Origin: Siphonodentalium dalli
Lineage: Eukaryota > Mollusca > Scaphopoda > Gadilida > Siphonodentaliidae
Assembly: GCA_032622095.1 (NCBI GenBank)
Contig: CP136062.1
Coordinates: 6,324,001 to 6,388,000 of the forward strand
Direction: 5' to 3'
Length of the DNA: 64,000 nt
Made by a program: the position numbers and the translations under genes. The notes below the pieces were generated by a model that saw only the letters and a list, made by a program, of their open reading frames with translations, made no database searches and was not told where the DNA came from. Of the stretch, positions 1 to 11,669 are shown one piece after another. Each line of letters opens with the position of its first letter. The stretch's first letter is position 1.

Positions 1-1660
1 CGGGCGATGATGGGGGTTGGGTGTGTGCAGTGTGTGTTTGTGGCAGGCCACCCACTCATACCGCCAAATCGGTCGAAATCCGTAACGTTCTCGAAAATGG
101 TCCATACCACCTGCTCATCACCTTGGGGTGTACCCCCGTGGTGAAGGATGGGGGGTCTGGGTGTTTCTACGGTGTATTTGGGGCGGGTAACCGACCCATG
201 CCGTCAAATTGGTCGAAATCTTTTCCGTTATCGAAAATATTCCATACCCCATTTTTACCCCCCCCCCCCTCGAGTGGGTACCACCGGGGTGATTGGTGGG
301 GTCGGGGGTTTCATAGGGTGTATTTGTGGCTGGCCACCGACCCATGCCGTCAAATCGGTCGAAATCCTTACCGTTCTCGAAAATGTTCCATACCCCATTT
401 TCACCCCATCGGGCTGGTACCTCCGGGCTGATTGGTGGGTGTCGGGGTGTTTCTATGGTGTATTCGGGGTGGGCCACCCACCCATGCCATCAAATCGGTT
501 GATGTCCTTACCTTTCTCGATAATGGTCCATACCCCATTTTCATCTCGGGGTGGCCACCGATCCATGCCGTCAAATCGGTCGAAATCCTTACAATTCTCG
601 AAAATGGTCCATATCCCATTTTCACCCCCTCGGGCTGGTACCTCTGGTGGTGATTGGTGGTGTCGGGGTGTTTCGAGTGTGTGGTTTTGGAGGGCCACCC
701 TCCCATCTAGTCAAATCGGTCGAAATCCTTCCTTTTCGAAAATGGTCGATACCTCATTTTCAGCCACTTGCATGGTACCCCCAGCTGACAGGTTGGTGTG
801 TTTTTTCTGTGATGTATTTGATACGGGCCACCCACATTAAAATGCCGTCAAATCGGTCGAAATACTTACCGTTCTCGAAAATGGTCCATACCCAATGTTC
901 ACCCCTTTGTAGTGTTATCCCCCCCCCCCCGTGTGATGGGTGGGGTTCGGGTGTTTCTAGGTTGTATTTTGGGCGGGCCACCCACCCATGACGTCAAATC
1001 GGTCGAAATCCTTACCGTTCTCGAAAATGGTCCATACCCCATTTTCACCCCTCGGGTGGTACTCCCCGGGGATAGGTCGCCTCGCATATATAAGAGAATG
1101 CATTGGCCTAACTGTGGAGTGTTTCTATTGCGCATTGGGTGTGCCACTCGCCCATAACGTCAAATCGGTTGAAATCCTTACCGTTCTCGAATATTGTCCA
1201 TACTCCATTTTTACCCCCTCGTGGAGGTACCCCAGGGGATGATGGTTCGGATAGGTGTGTTTCTAGTTTGTATTTGTGGCTGGCCACCCACCCACGCCGT
1301 CAAATCAGTTGAAATTCTTACCGTTCTCGAAAATGGTCCATACCCCATGTTCACCCCTCGGGTGGTACCCACGTTGGTGATGGGTGTGCGATCGTGTGTT
1401 TACAAATGGCATTTTACAATCAAATTATAACATAATAATATCTATCCCCCCCCCCACCGAGTATGATGGTTGTGGGTAAGTGTGTTTCTAGTTTATATTT
1501 GTGGCTGGCCACCCACCCATGCCGTCAAATCGGTTGTAATCCTCACCGTTATCGAAAATAGTCCTTACCCCATTTTCACCCCCTCGTTGTGGTATCCCCA
1601 GTGTGATGGGTGGGGATCGGTGTGTTTACAAATGGCATTTTACAATCAAAAGGGAGGCCT
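1..1660. repeat. Minisatellite, ~140 bp unit, 11-12 diverged copies
   Basis: The block 'tcaaatcggtcgaaatcc' followed by 'ccgttctcgaaaatggtcca' recurs near 66, 205, 350, 570, 712, 848, 996, 1,158, 1,302 and 1,526, giving a period near 140-145 bp. One copy around 480-560 is shortened to about 80 bp. Units are joined by C- and G-rich linkers. The last copies near 1,380 and 1,620 share a 'gtgtttacaaatggcatttt' tail. Long ORFs here occur on both strands and follow the repeat, so they are not genes. The array runs off the left edge of the window. Confidence 0.9.
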
Positions 1661-2552
1661 TGGTGGTGGGTATGCTGGTAAAATACTCACCTCCGTTGAA
1701 AACCGCCATAAACAGAAAGAATATTCAAATATAGACATGTTAGTGTATTCCTGATATGGAAATAATAAAGAGCGTTTATATACTTTTTTGTGTGATTATC
1801 CGATAGAATTGCGCTGTCCTCTGTAACGCAGTCAGGTTCTTGTTTAGATAATACATAGTAGATCTTGATGGTAGCATACTATTTACGCGATGATTGTGGT
1901 ATATACAAAACTATGTGCATTGTAATAGTCTCTCTGTTTGTGTGTTGGAACAAATATGAATATTTCGACAACGAAGGCTTCCCATGCTATTAATCTAAAG
2001 ACATATGGCAGTTTGAATCTCAAAATACATGCTTCCCCTTTTAAGTTTTCCCGGTATCGAAATAGGTCTATAAATGCTTGAACTACATTCCTGTATGCAT
2101 TGCCTGTGCCTGCATGTCGCATTGAAGTAAACAAAATATACAATTTTAAACAGGGGGGGGGGGGGTCGGAAAAAATTACAGGATACAAGGACCGGATGGG
2201 TGGGTATCCCAGAGTCCGGAATGCAGATTTGTTCTGATGTCATGCAATTTTTTTCCAAAGTCATTTCTAAGACAAATTACAGCTTCAAACTGAATTGAAT
2301 CATTGAAACAACCAGATGCATGTAGTAGTGCATGCTATAGCCTTATACAAGTGAGGGGGCTCTATATTTATTTATTTGTCCACAATTTCTCCCTTTAACA
2401 GTTGAAATCATGGGTTGGTTCCGGTTTTGGTCGAGGAAAAAAATTGCAATGGAAAAAATCCATTCTCATCTTTTCTCATAGTTTATCATGGCTTTTTTTA
2501 AATGTATTATACATGGAGGATACCTGCGTGTTTTGAGTGAATATTGGAAGTA
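1661..2552. other. Intergenic, no gene seen; contains a G-run element end
   Basis: AT-rich non-coding sequence. At about 2,150-2,180 a run of about 14 G is followed by 'tcggaaaaaa', a signature that recurs at 20,390, 20,510 and 30,850-30,960 in this window and probably marks the end of a small repeat family. ORFs here are short and low-complexity. Confidence 0.6.
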
Positions 2553-2646
2553 TCTCATTCGTGGCCACAGTGATATACTGGAATCATCACGAGTGGCTAA
2601 AGGCCACGAGTGATGATCCAGTATCTCACTGTGACCACGAATGAGG
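2553..2646. mobile_element. Hairpin MITE-like element (~95 bp, near-perfect palindrome)
   Basis: Left arm 'ctcattcgtggccacagtga' and right arm 'tcactgtgaccacgaatgag' are near-perfect reverse complements. The match continues inward through 'tcatcacgagtggc' and 'ggccacgagtgatga' to a loop of only a few bases. Almost the entire element would fold into one stem of about 45 bp. It encodes nothing. Confidence 0.8.
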
Positions 2647-3929
2647 TAATTCTGGTGTTTTGTTTATTATATGCGCCATTTAATAAAATAGATCGAGGAA
2701 TCAATTCAAAATCGAACTGATTCCGATTCACATCGGCAATACAATTTCTGCACAACAGATAACTCAGAATACACATGCTTCAAATGTGCGTAATATATCA
2801 GATACCTTTATTTCAAATATACCGACTTACTTGCTTGTGTACTATTAGCAATGTGGCATTGCATTTTTGTCTCTTATTGACACAAAATCGTTATTTGAAC
2901 AGTGATTGGAGAATTAAAAGGCTCCAGATCCAATCTCAGAGCATCTAATTTTCAAAATGTTCCGGGGAGGCCCCCTGACCCCCTCCCCTGACCCCATCCC
3001 GTACTCCCCCTCATGCGTTCGTGAGATACTACTCGCCTTGACATTTTGAATGAGAGCTACTCGCCACTCGCCTATAATGATTTTAAGGGGAGCTCATCAT
3101 TGCTCACCAGTGATTTTCCACATGGAGAGGACTGGAACTGTGTTTATTTAATCAAATTGATGGTGTTTTTACTTTACACATGCACATATTTTAACCGATT
3201 GCTAATAAGGGACAGATTAATCCTGTTAAAGTGGGTAATTTGACATTTATAACCATAAATATTTGAGTTTTTAAAGGTTTTGTTGGCATATTTTTCAGGC
3301 ATTTGCTTTGTTTGTTTATTTGTTGTGGGTGTACTTGATCAGCGTTCTCTCAGTTCCGGTGCAGACACAATGAGAGACCCTTACCCTGCCAACAACACAT
3401 TATTTAGTAGAATTTACAAGGTTTTCATCAATTGTGGGGGTGGGTGTCCCAGACCTGGTTGGAAAGAACGTACGGTCCCGGGTTGGTGTCCCAGACCTGG
3501 GTGATAATGAACATTATTTTTTAAAGATCATATGAAGCCAGCATAACATTAATTCGTGCTCGCCAATTTACCCTTTTGAAGATTTAATAAAGTATGTATA
3601 GTTACAACTATTCGCCCGATTCTGGACATTCTTCCTAATAAGTGGGTTTCATAATACTCGGGTACACAGGCGCTGGTGAAATTTCCCAAAAAGGCAGTAT
3701 TACAATTTTATTTTCAAAATGTGTTAAGGTATTGACCCCATGTTACATTTCCGAGTTTTAATTACAACTAGAGGTGTGATTGTCCCAATGGGACTACGGA
3801 TAACCCCCTGTTTGTTTTTAAAATACTAAGATGTTTCACATGTCAGTAAACATTTAGTTAAAATAATAAAATAACAGTTCCCATTGGAAGTGTACAAACA
3901 TAACCCTAATCTTAAACCTATTGACCTAA
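2647..3929. other. Intergenic, no gene seen
   Basis: AT-rich non-coding DNA. The only pattern I see is a short C-rich tract around 2,968-3,010 and a doubled 'gtcccagacctgg' near 3,447 and 3,490. No convincing coding frame. Confidence 0.5.
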
Positions 3930-4515
3930 AAATGTAGGAATAAAAGCTTGGAAAAAATTTCTAAGTCGAAAAAGGGGAATAACTCCACACAAAAAATGTC
4001 AGACAGACGTCATAATCGCAGGTGCACAGGTTTCCATGGTACTAAATATCAGTGCCAAGATTAAAAAACATTGACCGAAAAATGTAGGAATAAACGCTCG
4101 GACAAAATTATGCATGTTGCAAAAAAAGTTCTAAGTCGAAAAAGGGGGATAACTCCACCAAAAAATGTCGGACAGACGTCATAATCGCAGGTGCACAAGT
4201 TCCCATGGTACTAAATATCTGTGCCACGTTTTTTAAAAATTGACCTAAAAATGTAGGAATAAAAGATCGGACAAAAGTATACATGTTGCGAAAAAGGGTG
4301 GATAACTCCATCAAAAAATCATAATCGCAGGTGCACAGGTTCCCATGGTGTTTGATGTCTTTGCCAAGTTTCACGGAAATTGATCAAAAAAGGACTGAGA
4401 AAAACTCCGGACAAATTTGTGTCCACGGACGGACGGACGATGGACGGACGTACGGACGGACAAGCTGACTCCAGTATACCCCCATAACTTCGTTGCGGGG
4501 GGGGGGGTATAATAA
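3930..4515. repeat. Dispersed invertebrate repeat with ~165 bp internal tandem units
   Basis: Three tandem units share 'cgaaaaagggg', 'gataactcca', 'cagacgtcataatcgcaggt' and 'aaaaatgtaggaataaa', spaced about 157-170 bp apart. The block ends with a 'ggacggacgg' tract and 'tatacccccataacttcg' followed by a run of about 11 G and 'tataataaa'. This kind of terminus is abundant in mollusc and other lophotrochozoan genomes (from memory, not checked). Non-coding. Confidence 0.75.
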
Positions 4516-6179
4516 AGTTGTCTTGTCCGATTTGACACTATACAACCGTAATGGGTATGTCCTACATTGACCAGAAAATAATTAGATTGGTCCATGTGCT
4601 CATTGGTGAGAGGTTGTCGTGCATGGCCAGATGTCGACATTCGAAATAAGTTTAACACGCTTTGATTTGTTTCCAGCCTAGTATATATAACAGTATGTTA
4701 TAATCTGTGTTATTTTCGGTTACCAAACAGTAAGTGTTATCATGCATGCAGCTAATCTATGTGTAGAGAGTGTCTTTCTCATATCCCAAATGAACTATAT
4801 AAATATGTATAAATATGTAATGTGGATTGCCAAGCTGCACATTTTGACTTATTTCAGCCAACATGACTATCTCAAATGGGTCACTAATTAAATTTTCACT
4901 AATCATGCTCTTAAATAGTCATTAATGTGCAACTAAACCACAAACACTGTATACCATAAGTGTTATTGGAGTGCCAGTCAACAATGTCGGATGGGGCACA
5001 CTTAAGCATGTGGTCGAATCGTTGAATTATGCAATCTTATCAGCAACGAGATTATATATTGGCTCACGTTACCACATCTGTTGATAGAGTTGGGGTTCTT
5101 TTCTCGATCTAGCAAGACAGCGCCTATATCTGTTGGGAGAGTTAGATTCTTTTCTCGATCTGGAGAGATCTAGCTCCATCTCTTGTAACAATAGTATCCC
5201 GCTTTATTTGTAAAGCACATCCATTGTCAAGAGTGTTCAAGGTCGTACAGCGCACGGGTTGTGTTTCTTGGTCAACACACGCCCAACTCTGGATCAACAT
5301 ACATCAAATGAAAGATAAATACAGAAAGAATTATGAAGTTTCCTTTCGTTTATTTTTTATACGAAGCTATTGTTTGTTCAAAACATCGTTTTTTTACGAA
5401 TTTACAACAGATTACGTCGTACGTTGGAAGTGCCTAATAGGGGGCATACCGCCAGTCAATAAATGCTTCCCTCCATGGCTAACTTTGTTCGCGTCCCCTC
5501 CCCCAATTCACTGATTATGGGACCAGCTAGGGGTCATATATGTGTTATGTTAACGTTCCAATCTCCCGTGATCAGATGTAATATCCGTTGATAAAAACAA
5601 ATTTGAACCAAATTTCCAATTGCCATGATTGTCATTCACTCATTGACCGCAAATTCGCAATGTTATGAAGGTCAATGTATTGTACGATAAAATCGGTTTC
5701 TTTTGAACGTAAACTAGTTTATCCGCTTGTCGCCAAATTCGATCAAATGTCAAAAACACAAAAGCAATTAGAACAATAAAAATACATTTTCAGATTCAAG
5801 TTAGCTGATATCCTAAATAATACATACCATGCGCGGCAGACGAAGATTTTCAGACTCTCGAGACGTCAAAAATGGCAGATTTTCAGAAGACGTCGAAAAT
5901 GGCGGCACGAAAACTTTTACGCATGCGCGAAGCTACTAACGCACTTTTCCAGTCACGTCAAAAAGCGTAATGTGTGCATCGAGTGGAAGTGATGACACAC
6001 TTCTGGGGAGAGGGATCAAGATACACTACATTTTGAGGACCAAGTGAAAATACATTATTTTGCCTTCTGCGTTCATCACTTGACCAATTTATGAGGAACA
6101 TTCCGAGGACCCGTGTGTAAGTCCTCACAATGACACAAGGTCATCAGGACGTTGGTGTGAAAACAGGTCGAAGTCCTCC
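4516..6179. other. Intergenic; CpG-containing block near 5,830-5,960
   Basis: No gene seen. A short tandem pair at about 5,080-5,175 repeats 'tcttttctcgatct' about 66 bp apart. Around 5,830-5,960 the sequence becomes CpG-richer and carries 'aaaatggcggcacg' and two 'cgtcaaaaatggc'-like words. That resembles a TATA-less promoter or a transposon 5' end, but no coding exon follows that I can recognise. Confidence 0.45.
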
Positions 6180-6199
6180 CAAGGTCATATAAACAAACA

Positions 6200-6560
6200 C
6201 ACACACAGATAGAAGGGTGACTCGACTTCGTCCGGGCTGTTTCCCCTCTGCTTTCATCCGTCGAAAGGCGGACAAAAGTACCCCTAGGTTTCAAATTTCG
6301 TCGAAATCCGTCGATTCGAAGGTCAAGGTCAGGTCGGGGTCACAATTTGACCCGTCCAAAACACTCCCCGTACAAAATTACCATTAGGTATAAAATAAGT
6401 ACCCGGCAAAAGTACCCGTCGAAATCCATCCGGTTTTACCCGATTTGACCTCGAATTGATCATTTTGAAGGTCAATGTCAGGTTGGGGTCACGATTCGAC
6501 CCGTCGAAAACACTCAGTGACCCGATTTGTTGTTGGAATTCAGGGAATGGGGGCACAGAC
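6200..6560. repeat. Copy of the 'GGTGACCCGACTTCGTCC' dispersed repeat family
   Basis: It begins with 'gggtgactcgacttcgtccg' and contains repeated modules 'aaggtcaaggtcaggtcggg', 'cccgtccaaaacactc' and 'tttcgtcgaaatcc'. Related copies lie at 21,812, 25,492, 26,283-27,118 and in part at 7,040-7,250. Copies vary in the number of internal modules. ORFs over it come from repeat composition. Confidence 0.75.
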
Positions 6561-7039
6561 AATTCTCACATTGCCGTAACGATAAATTAGCATTGTGTGT
6601 ATATAGTAAATTTGAACTAATTACATGTATAACTAATTATTTTCTCGTCGTCAAAGTTGAACAATGTCGATGTTGTTGGCATTGACGGCTTGTTGGCACC
6701 GGTAGATTCCATTTCGCAACAGCGAAACAGCATTTCAGATAAATGGATTCTTGGATGAGATTCCAGACCCGCGGGGTAACTGTAAACGACTTGAGCCTAT
6801 GCGTGGTGTGAATATACAAAACAAAAATCTATCGACAATAGACCTACGAATATCATATAAACAAAATAAATATATCGAAAATAGACCTACGAATAGCCTG
6901 CAAATTGACAATATATAATGTAAATGTTATAATTTTGGGATAAATATACGATGCGTAATTGTCTGCAAATTGCTTACGTTCGTCGACGTATGCATATAGA
7001 GTTATCCTCACTGCATCGGGTGACTTTAGCACTGCGGAT
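6561..7039. other. Intergenic, no gene seen
   Basis: AT-rich sequence between two dispersed repeat copies. It holds a doubled 'atagacctacgaata' motif near 6,838 and 6,880 and nothing else I can support. Confidence 0.5.
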
Positions 7040-7199
7040 CCCGAGATATGATTTGAAGGTCAAGGTCACGTCGCACGGGTAAATTAGTATGCCTATGCCA
7101 GTTCCCGGCCGAAAGTACCCCCATATACCAAGTTTCATCGAAATCGGGTCGGCCGTTTTCGAGTTCATCGCGATCACACACACACACACACACACACAC

Positions 7200-7235
<36 letters not shown>

Positions 7236-7310
7236 ACATATCTTCCAAAATATATAATAAGCCCACGTACGCTCCGCCCCGCAGGGGCGGAGCGGTGGGC
7301 TTTAGTTGGT
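7040..7310. repeat. Dispersed repeat tail, (CA)n microsatellite and GC hairpin
   Basis: The 'aaggtcaaggtcacgtcgca' and 'ccaagtttcatcgaaatcgg' modules lead into a (CA)n tract at about 7,175-7,236, then 'cttccaaaatatataata', which ends other copies of this family at 26,269 and 27,103. Directly after, 7,261-7,300 forms a strong hairpin: gcccac, then gctccgcccc / ggggcggagc around a 3-base loop, then gtgggc. Non-coding. Confidence 0.75.
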
Positions 7311-8109
7311 ACTGGGCGTACGCACTCGACGCTGGGAGAGCATTGGATCTGCAATACTGTTAAACGAAAAATAAGTTTCTAAAAATATATCATGACCCCG
7401 ACACACACTTTGAACTTTGAACTCGTCTTCCCAAGCCACATATGCACGATTGGATAATTGCGTTTGTCTTAACCAATCAGAATCAACGTTGCTCACAGAC
7501 GGTTGTTAGGCAAGTGATGCTATTCAAACAAAGTTGAAAATCGCCACCTCGGATTATTATTTCCACGAATTACCAACTACAACACACGCGTTGGGCGAGA
7601 AAAAACTGCTTACATTATGATAATTATACAAGGTGAGTACATGTACATGATCATTATCGGGTGTATGATGTACCATGGTACGCCTTGTTTGGCCGCGAAT
7701 GTAACAAATTCACCAATTCCAGCCAATTCCCAGGCGATGGCAGACTGACTCTTGAAGTTGACCGTTGACTCCAACTTCCAAGTTTAGTGACTGGGGTTCA
7801 AAGTCATAATTCCACGATTCACTCTTGCAACAAATTTAGAAATTACAATTTGAACGAATCAAGCATCTACTTCATTTGTGATTATACTTGCGAGTACTAT
7901 GTCTTGTCTGTTGTTATGTTCCCTCGTTGGTTTTTCGAGGCACCTCAGTGAATGAGTAATCATAATAACTGTTCTCCAGAATCGCGTAATATACAGGTGT
8001 TGGTTTGCAGCTGCAAAGCGTATCGGTTATTGGCATATATACATGTAGTCTTCGTTTTCCTGTAGCTGTGTACTTGAAGTTAGATTAAAAATATTGAGGG
8101 CACTGACGG
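7311..8109. other. 3' flank of LINE-1, no gene seen
   Basis: Non-coding sequence downstream (minus-strand sense) of the LINE-1 zinc-knuckle ORF. It may contain the 3' UTR of that element. I cannot place its 3' end, because I see no poly(A) tract or clear duplication. Confidence 0.4.
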
Positions 8110-10944
8110 TCAGGTTCTCACAGTCTGTTCCACGAGCAGCCGATTTCTTCTCCTGTGTATGTCTGCTAGAAGTTCCCGGCTGTGTAATTCTATCAGCTCT
8201 ATATCTCTGTCATTGAAGTCGGTGATGTTTGATATGGATTGGTGAGTGCAGTCAAGCATAAGATGTGTGAATAGCAGCTGGTCTGACATCAGTGTCAGAT
8301 TTTCTTGTATGATTTCCAGATGCTGTAATTTTTCTTTTACTCTTCTGCGGATGGTATCATAGAGTGAGCAGTTGGCAATAACATGCTGGCGGTCTTCAGT
8401 CTCTGCTCCACAGAGCGGACAGGATTTCTTGATACTGTGCTTGTTGAATGTTGCCCTATTAGACTGCAGTATGTATGTTTCGGTGATAAACCTCGCCTTT
8501 ATTTCAGCCCGGTGTACATCATGGCGATTGTTTCTTATGTGACGAAATATATGATGGATCTTGTTGACTTCTAATGACTTTGCATTTATATAGCTCAAGG
8601 TAGACTTTGTAGCGATCTCAAAGGACCAGTCTTTCTGAGTCTTGTCGGTGATTGCTTTACACAGTCGGTTCTTTCACTCCTCAGGTGTTGGTGGATTTTC
8701 CAGCAGATTATAGGCATTCGGTAGGTCATAAAGTAGAAGGAGTCGTCTGATCATGGAGAACCATATGTTTGCTTCTTTACCGTGAACAGCGAGTTGTCTG
8801 TAGGCGACCTCCCATTCTATGGTGTTCTTGTCAGAGATTATACGATGGAACAAGTTCAAGGCATTTCGGTGGATGACAGTCATGATCGGTAGGGTTCCGA
8901 CAAGCGCAGTTATGGCTACCGACGCAGTCCTTGTAGGTAGATGGAGTATCTGTCGGAGGATTTTGTTCTGGTGCGCCTCTAATTTTTTGCTCTCTGTGTC
9001 GTGGATGTTAAGAATCTCTAGGCCGTAATTGAGGCGAGGTGTAACATAGAGATTCCAGAGTTTTATTTTCACTCTTTGTGTGGCACCTGTTTTCCCATGT
9101 AGTCCGGCACCCATCAGAGAGTATGCTGTCTTCCTGGATAACGCAAGTTTTTTCTCGATGTCTGGCTTGTTGTTATTCTGTCGTATAATCCCGAGATGTT
9201 CTACTGCAGATGGTGTGATTATTTTATTGTCATATATGATGAAATCTTTGCTAATCGAGGAGTCATTGTAGACTAGTAAGTTACTTTTGGTTGGGTTGAT
9301 GGTGTATCTCTCCATCCTTGAGTACTGGTCAACTTCTTTGATCATCAGCGTCATATTTGTTTCCGAGTGTGCCAGGAGGGCAATGTCATCCGCGCAGGTG
9401 ACATGCGGTATCGTAACAGTACCAATTTCAGCACCTCGGTAGCTGGCCTCTAATGTCCTCAAGAGGGGGTTATTGAAGCATTTTTAGTGTCCTGTTGAGA
9501 GAATTCTACCTTGCCGTACTCCCTGGAGTATCTTAAATGTTTGTGACAGAGAGCCTTGCCATTTGACTTTACTTGTCATGCTGGTGTATATTTCCTTTAG
9601 TATGAGCCAGTCGTGTCCAGTTATGCCATCTAAAAACAGCTTATGTAGGAGGATATCATGGTCGACTACATCGAAGGCCTTTTGTGCATCAAGGGTGGTG
9701 AAAAGTAGCTTCTTTTTTCCTATCTTCGCCTCGTTAATACATTCTGATACTAGAAGTGCAGCATTAAGGGATGAGGTTCCTTTTGTGAAGCCTTTTTGAA
9801 GTTTTGACTGCGTTGGTAGTAGGAGTTTTTCATGCCTAGTATTCAGTATATGTTCCAAAATTTTGAGGATAGTTGACGTGACGGTTATTCCTCTGTAATT
9901 CGCTGGATTGTGAGGGCAACCTTTTTTGTACACGGGTGTCAAGTGGCCTTCCTTCATTACTTCAGGAATACAGCGTGTGTGTACAATCGCATTCAGCAGT
10001 TTCGTCAGGTATGGTAAGATAACTGTTTGACAGAGTTTTAGATGCTCACTGGTGATGCCTAGGGAGTCAGCTGCTTTGTTGTTACTGAGCTTCTTCATTG
10101 CATGCCGTACCTCTTCGTCTGTTATGTTATTCATACTAGTAATGCTGGCCTGCTTGTGACATGTATATTCTATCGTTTGTAGGTCATTCCTGACACGATC
10201 AATATGTGGGTCATCGAATAGTTCATTTTCGGTCGGAGTGGCGAGAGTTTGAAAGTGCTCCTTCCATCCACTCATTATACCTTCTGTAGTTGTGAGTGTT
10301 TCTCCATTCACGTTGAGTTCAGATATTGCATGTGAGGAAGTAGATCGTTGTTGTTTGACTAGTTGAGAGAAGGTCTTTGGATTCGGTTGAGCTTCCACAA
10401 GTTTCTCAATGGCCTCTGATCGTCTTCTGGCACTCTCTTGTCGTTGTAATTTCTGCAGAGTGAATTTCGCTTGTTTCATTTCTTTGTATTCACTACTCGT
10501 TCTGTCAGGTGTTCCTGCGGTTTTCCACTTCCACCAGACTGCCTTCTCATGCTTAATAGCTGCCTTAATGCCTTCATTCCAGACTTTTGGTTTAGTTTTT
10601 AGCTTTATCTGCTCTTTATGTCCTGGAATGCTGGTCTGAGTTGCTTCGATCAGTACTGTTGTCAGATGTTTTACAGAGAGATGTAGTTGGTACTCGGTGG
10701 TAGGTTCCTCTAGAAAGTGGTGTAACTTTGAGGATACATTCTCGTTGTATAAAGCTTTGTTACAGCGATCCCATTTAGGTTTAGGTGTGATTTTGATGTC
10801 GTTTTCAACCTTCTTCGTGGATATTTGGATAGACGCACGAACTGGGATATGATCAGACGTATTCAGTGGTTCCTTGTTGTCCACTAGCCAGGCGAAAGTC
10901 AGCTTTCTGGCAGAGGGATTGCAGAATATGTAGTCAATTTCTGC
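8110..10944 (-). pseudogene. LINE-1 ORF2: endonuclease tail, reverse transcriptase, zinc knuckle (broken)
   Basis: This minus-strand frame encodes the apurinic-type endonuclease C-terminus (EIDYIF, then TSDHIPV near 10,850) and a reverse transcriptase. RT landmarks are PVYKKGCPHNPANYRGI, motif A LDAQKAFDVVD, motif B GVRQGRILSTG and motif C CADDIALLA. The C-terminal knuckle is CPLCGAETEDRQHVIANC (about 8,410-8,480). In known elements this protein nicks the target and copies its own RNA there. The frame is continuous except for a TAA just after ILSTGH (about 9,484) and a TGA after PPTPEE (about 8,671), both replacing single codons, so decay is light. The N-terminal side is cut at 10,944 by the 24 kb foldback element and resumes at 35,384. 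Motif B has R where most families have G. It is a non-LTR element of APE type; I cannot fix its clade. Confidence 0.9.
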
Positions 10945-10952
10945 TGTATCTC
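10945..10952. repeat. Left 8 bp target-site duplication TGTATCTC
   Basis: TGTATCTC lies immediately left of the terminus GGGAGTGACTAAAACGCAG. The same octamer lies immediately right of the inverted terminus at 35,376-35,383, and again at 45,274-45,281 in the duplicated right flank. Confidence 0.9.
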
Positions 10953-11669
10953 GGGAGTGACTAAAACGCAGAATGGGACGATGGGACGGTACGGTATGGG
11001 ACGGTATTGGGACGGTATGGGACGGTATTTGGGACGGCGCGGGACGGTATTGGGACGGTATTAGAAAACCGGCTGTTTATCAATAATACAGCGTGTAGCG
11101 GCATCAAAATGGTTATATATAGTCGGCATTAACATTGCGTACATGGAGCAACAATTTAATAGTCTCATTCGCCAACACAAAGCTCATATTACCGGCTAAA
11201 AATAGACACGACGGAAATAGGCGATTACGGTCAAACGCAGAAAGAAAATGTAAACACCAAATCACCCCATACATTCATATTTCCCTGTCCCACGGTGATA
11301 TTTTTGCATAAAATGTTAGATTAACATCTTATCGACATCACTGTAGCATTTTATTGACCATAATCAAGATGAAAACAACTTTTGTCGTCGATGGGACGGA
11401 AGCGAAATTGCAGAACGAAAATGTAAACAAACACCAAATCATCCCATGCATTCACATTTCCCCGTCCCGCGGCGATATTTTTACATAAAATGTTAGATTA
11501 ACATCTTCTCGACATCATTGTAGCATTTTAATGACCACAATCAAGATTAAAACATGTTTTTATTCGCTGATGGAACTGAACGGAAGCGGTATTAAAGCGC
11601 AGAACAACCGTAGGAAATTGCAGAACGAAAATGTAAACAAACACCAAATCACCCCATGCATTCATATTT

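Noticed and set aside
148-991. Overlapping ORFs of 146-230 residues at the left edge
   Set aside because: They follow the ~140 bp minisatellite and are open on both strands.
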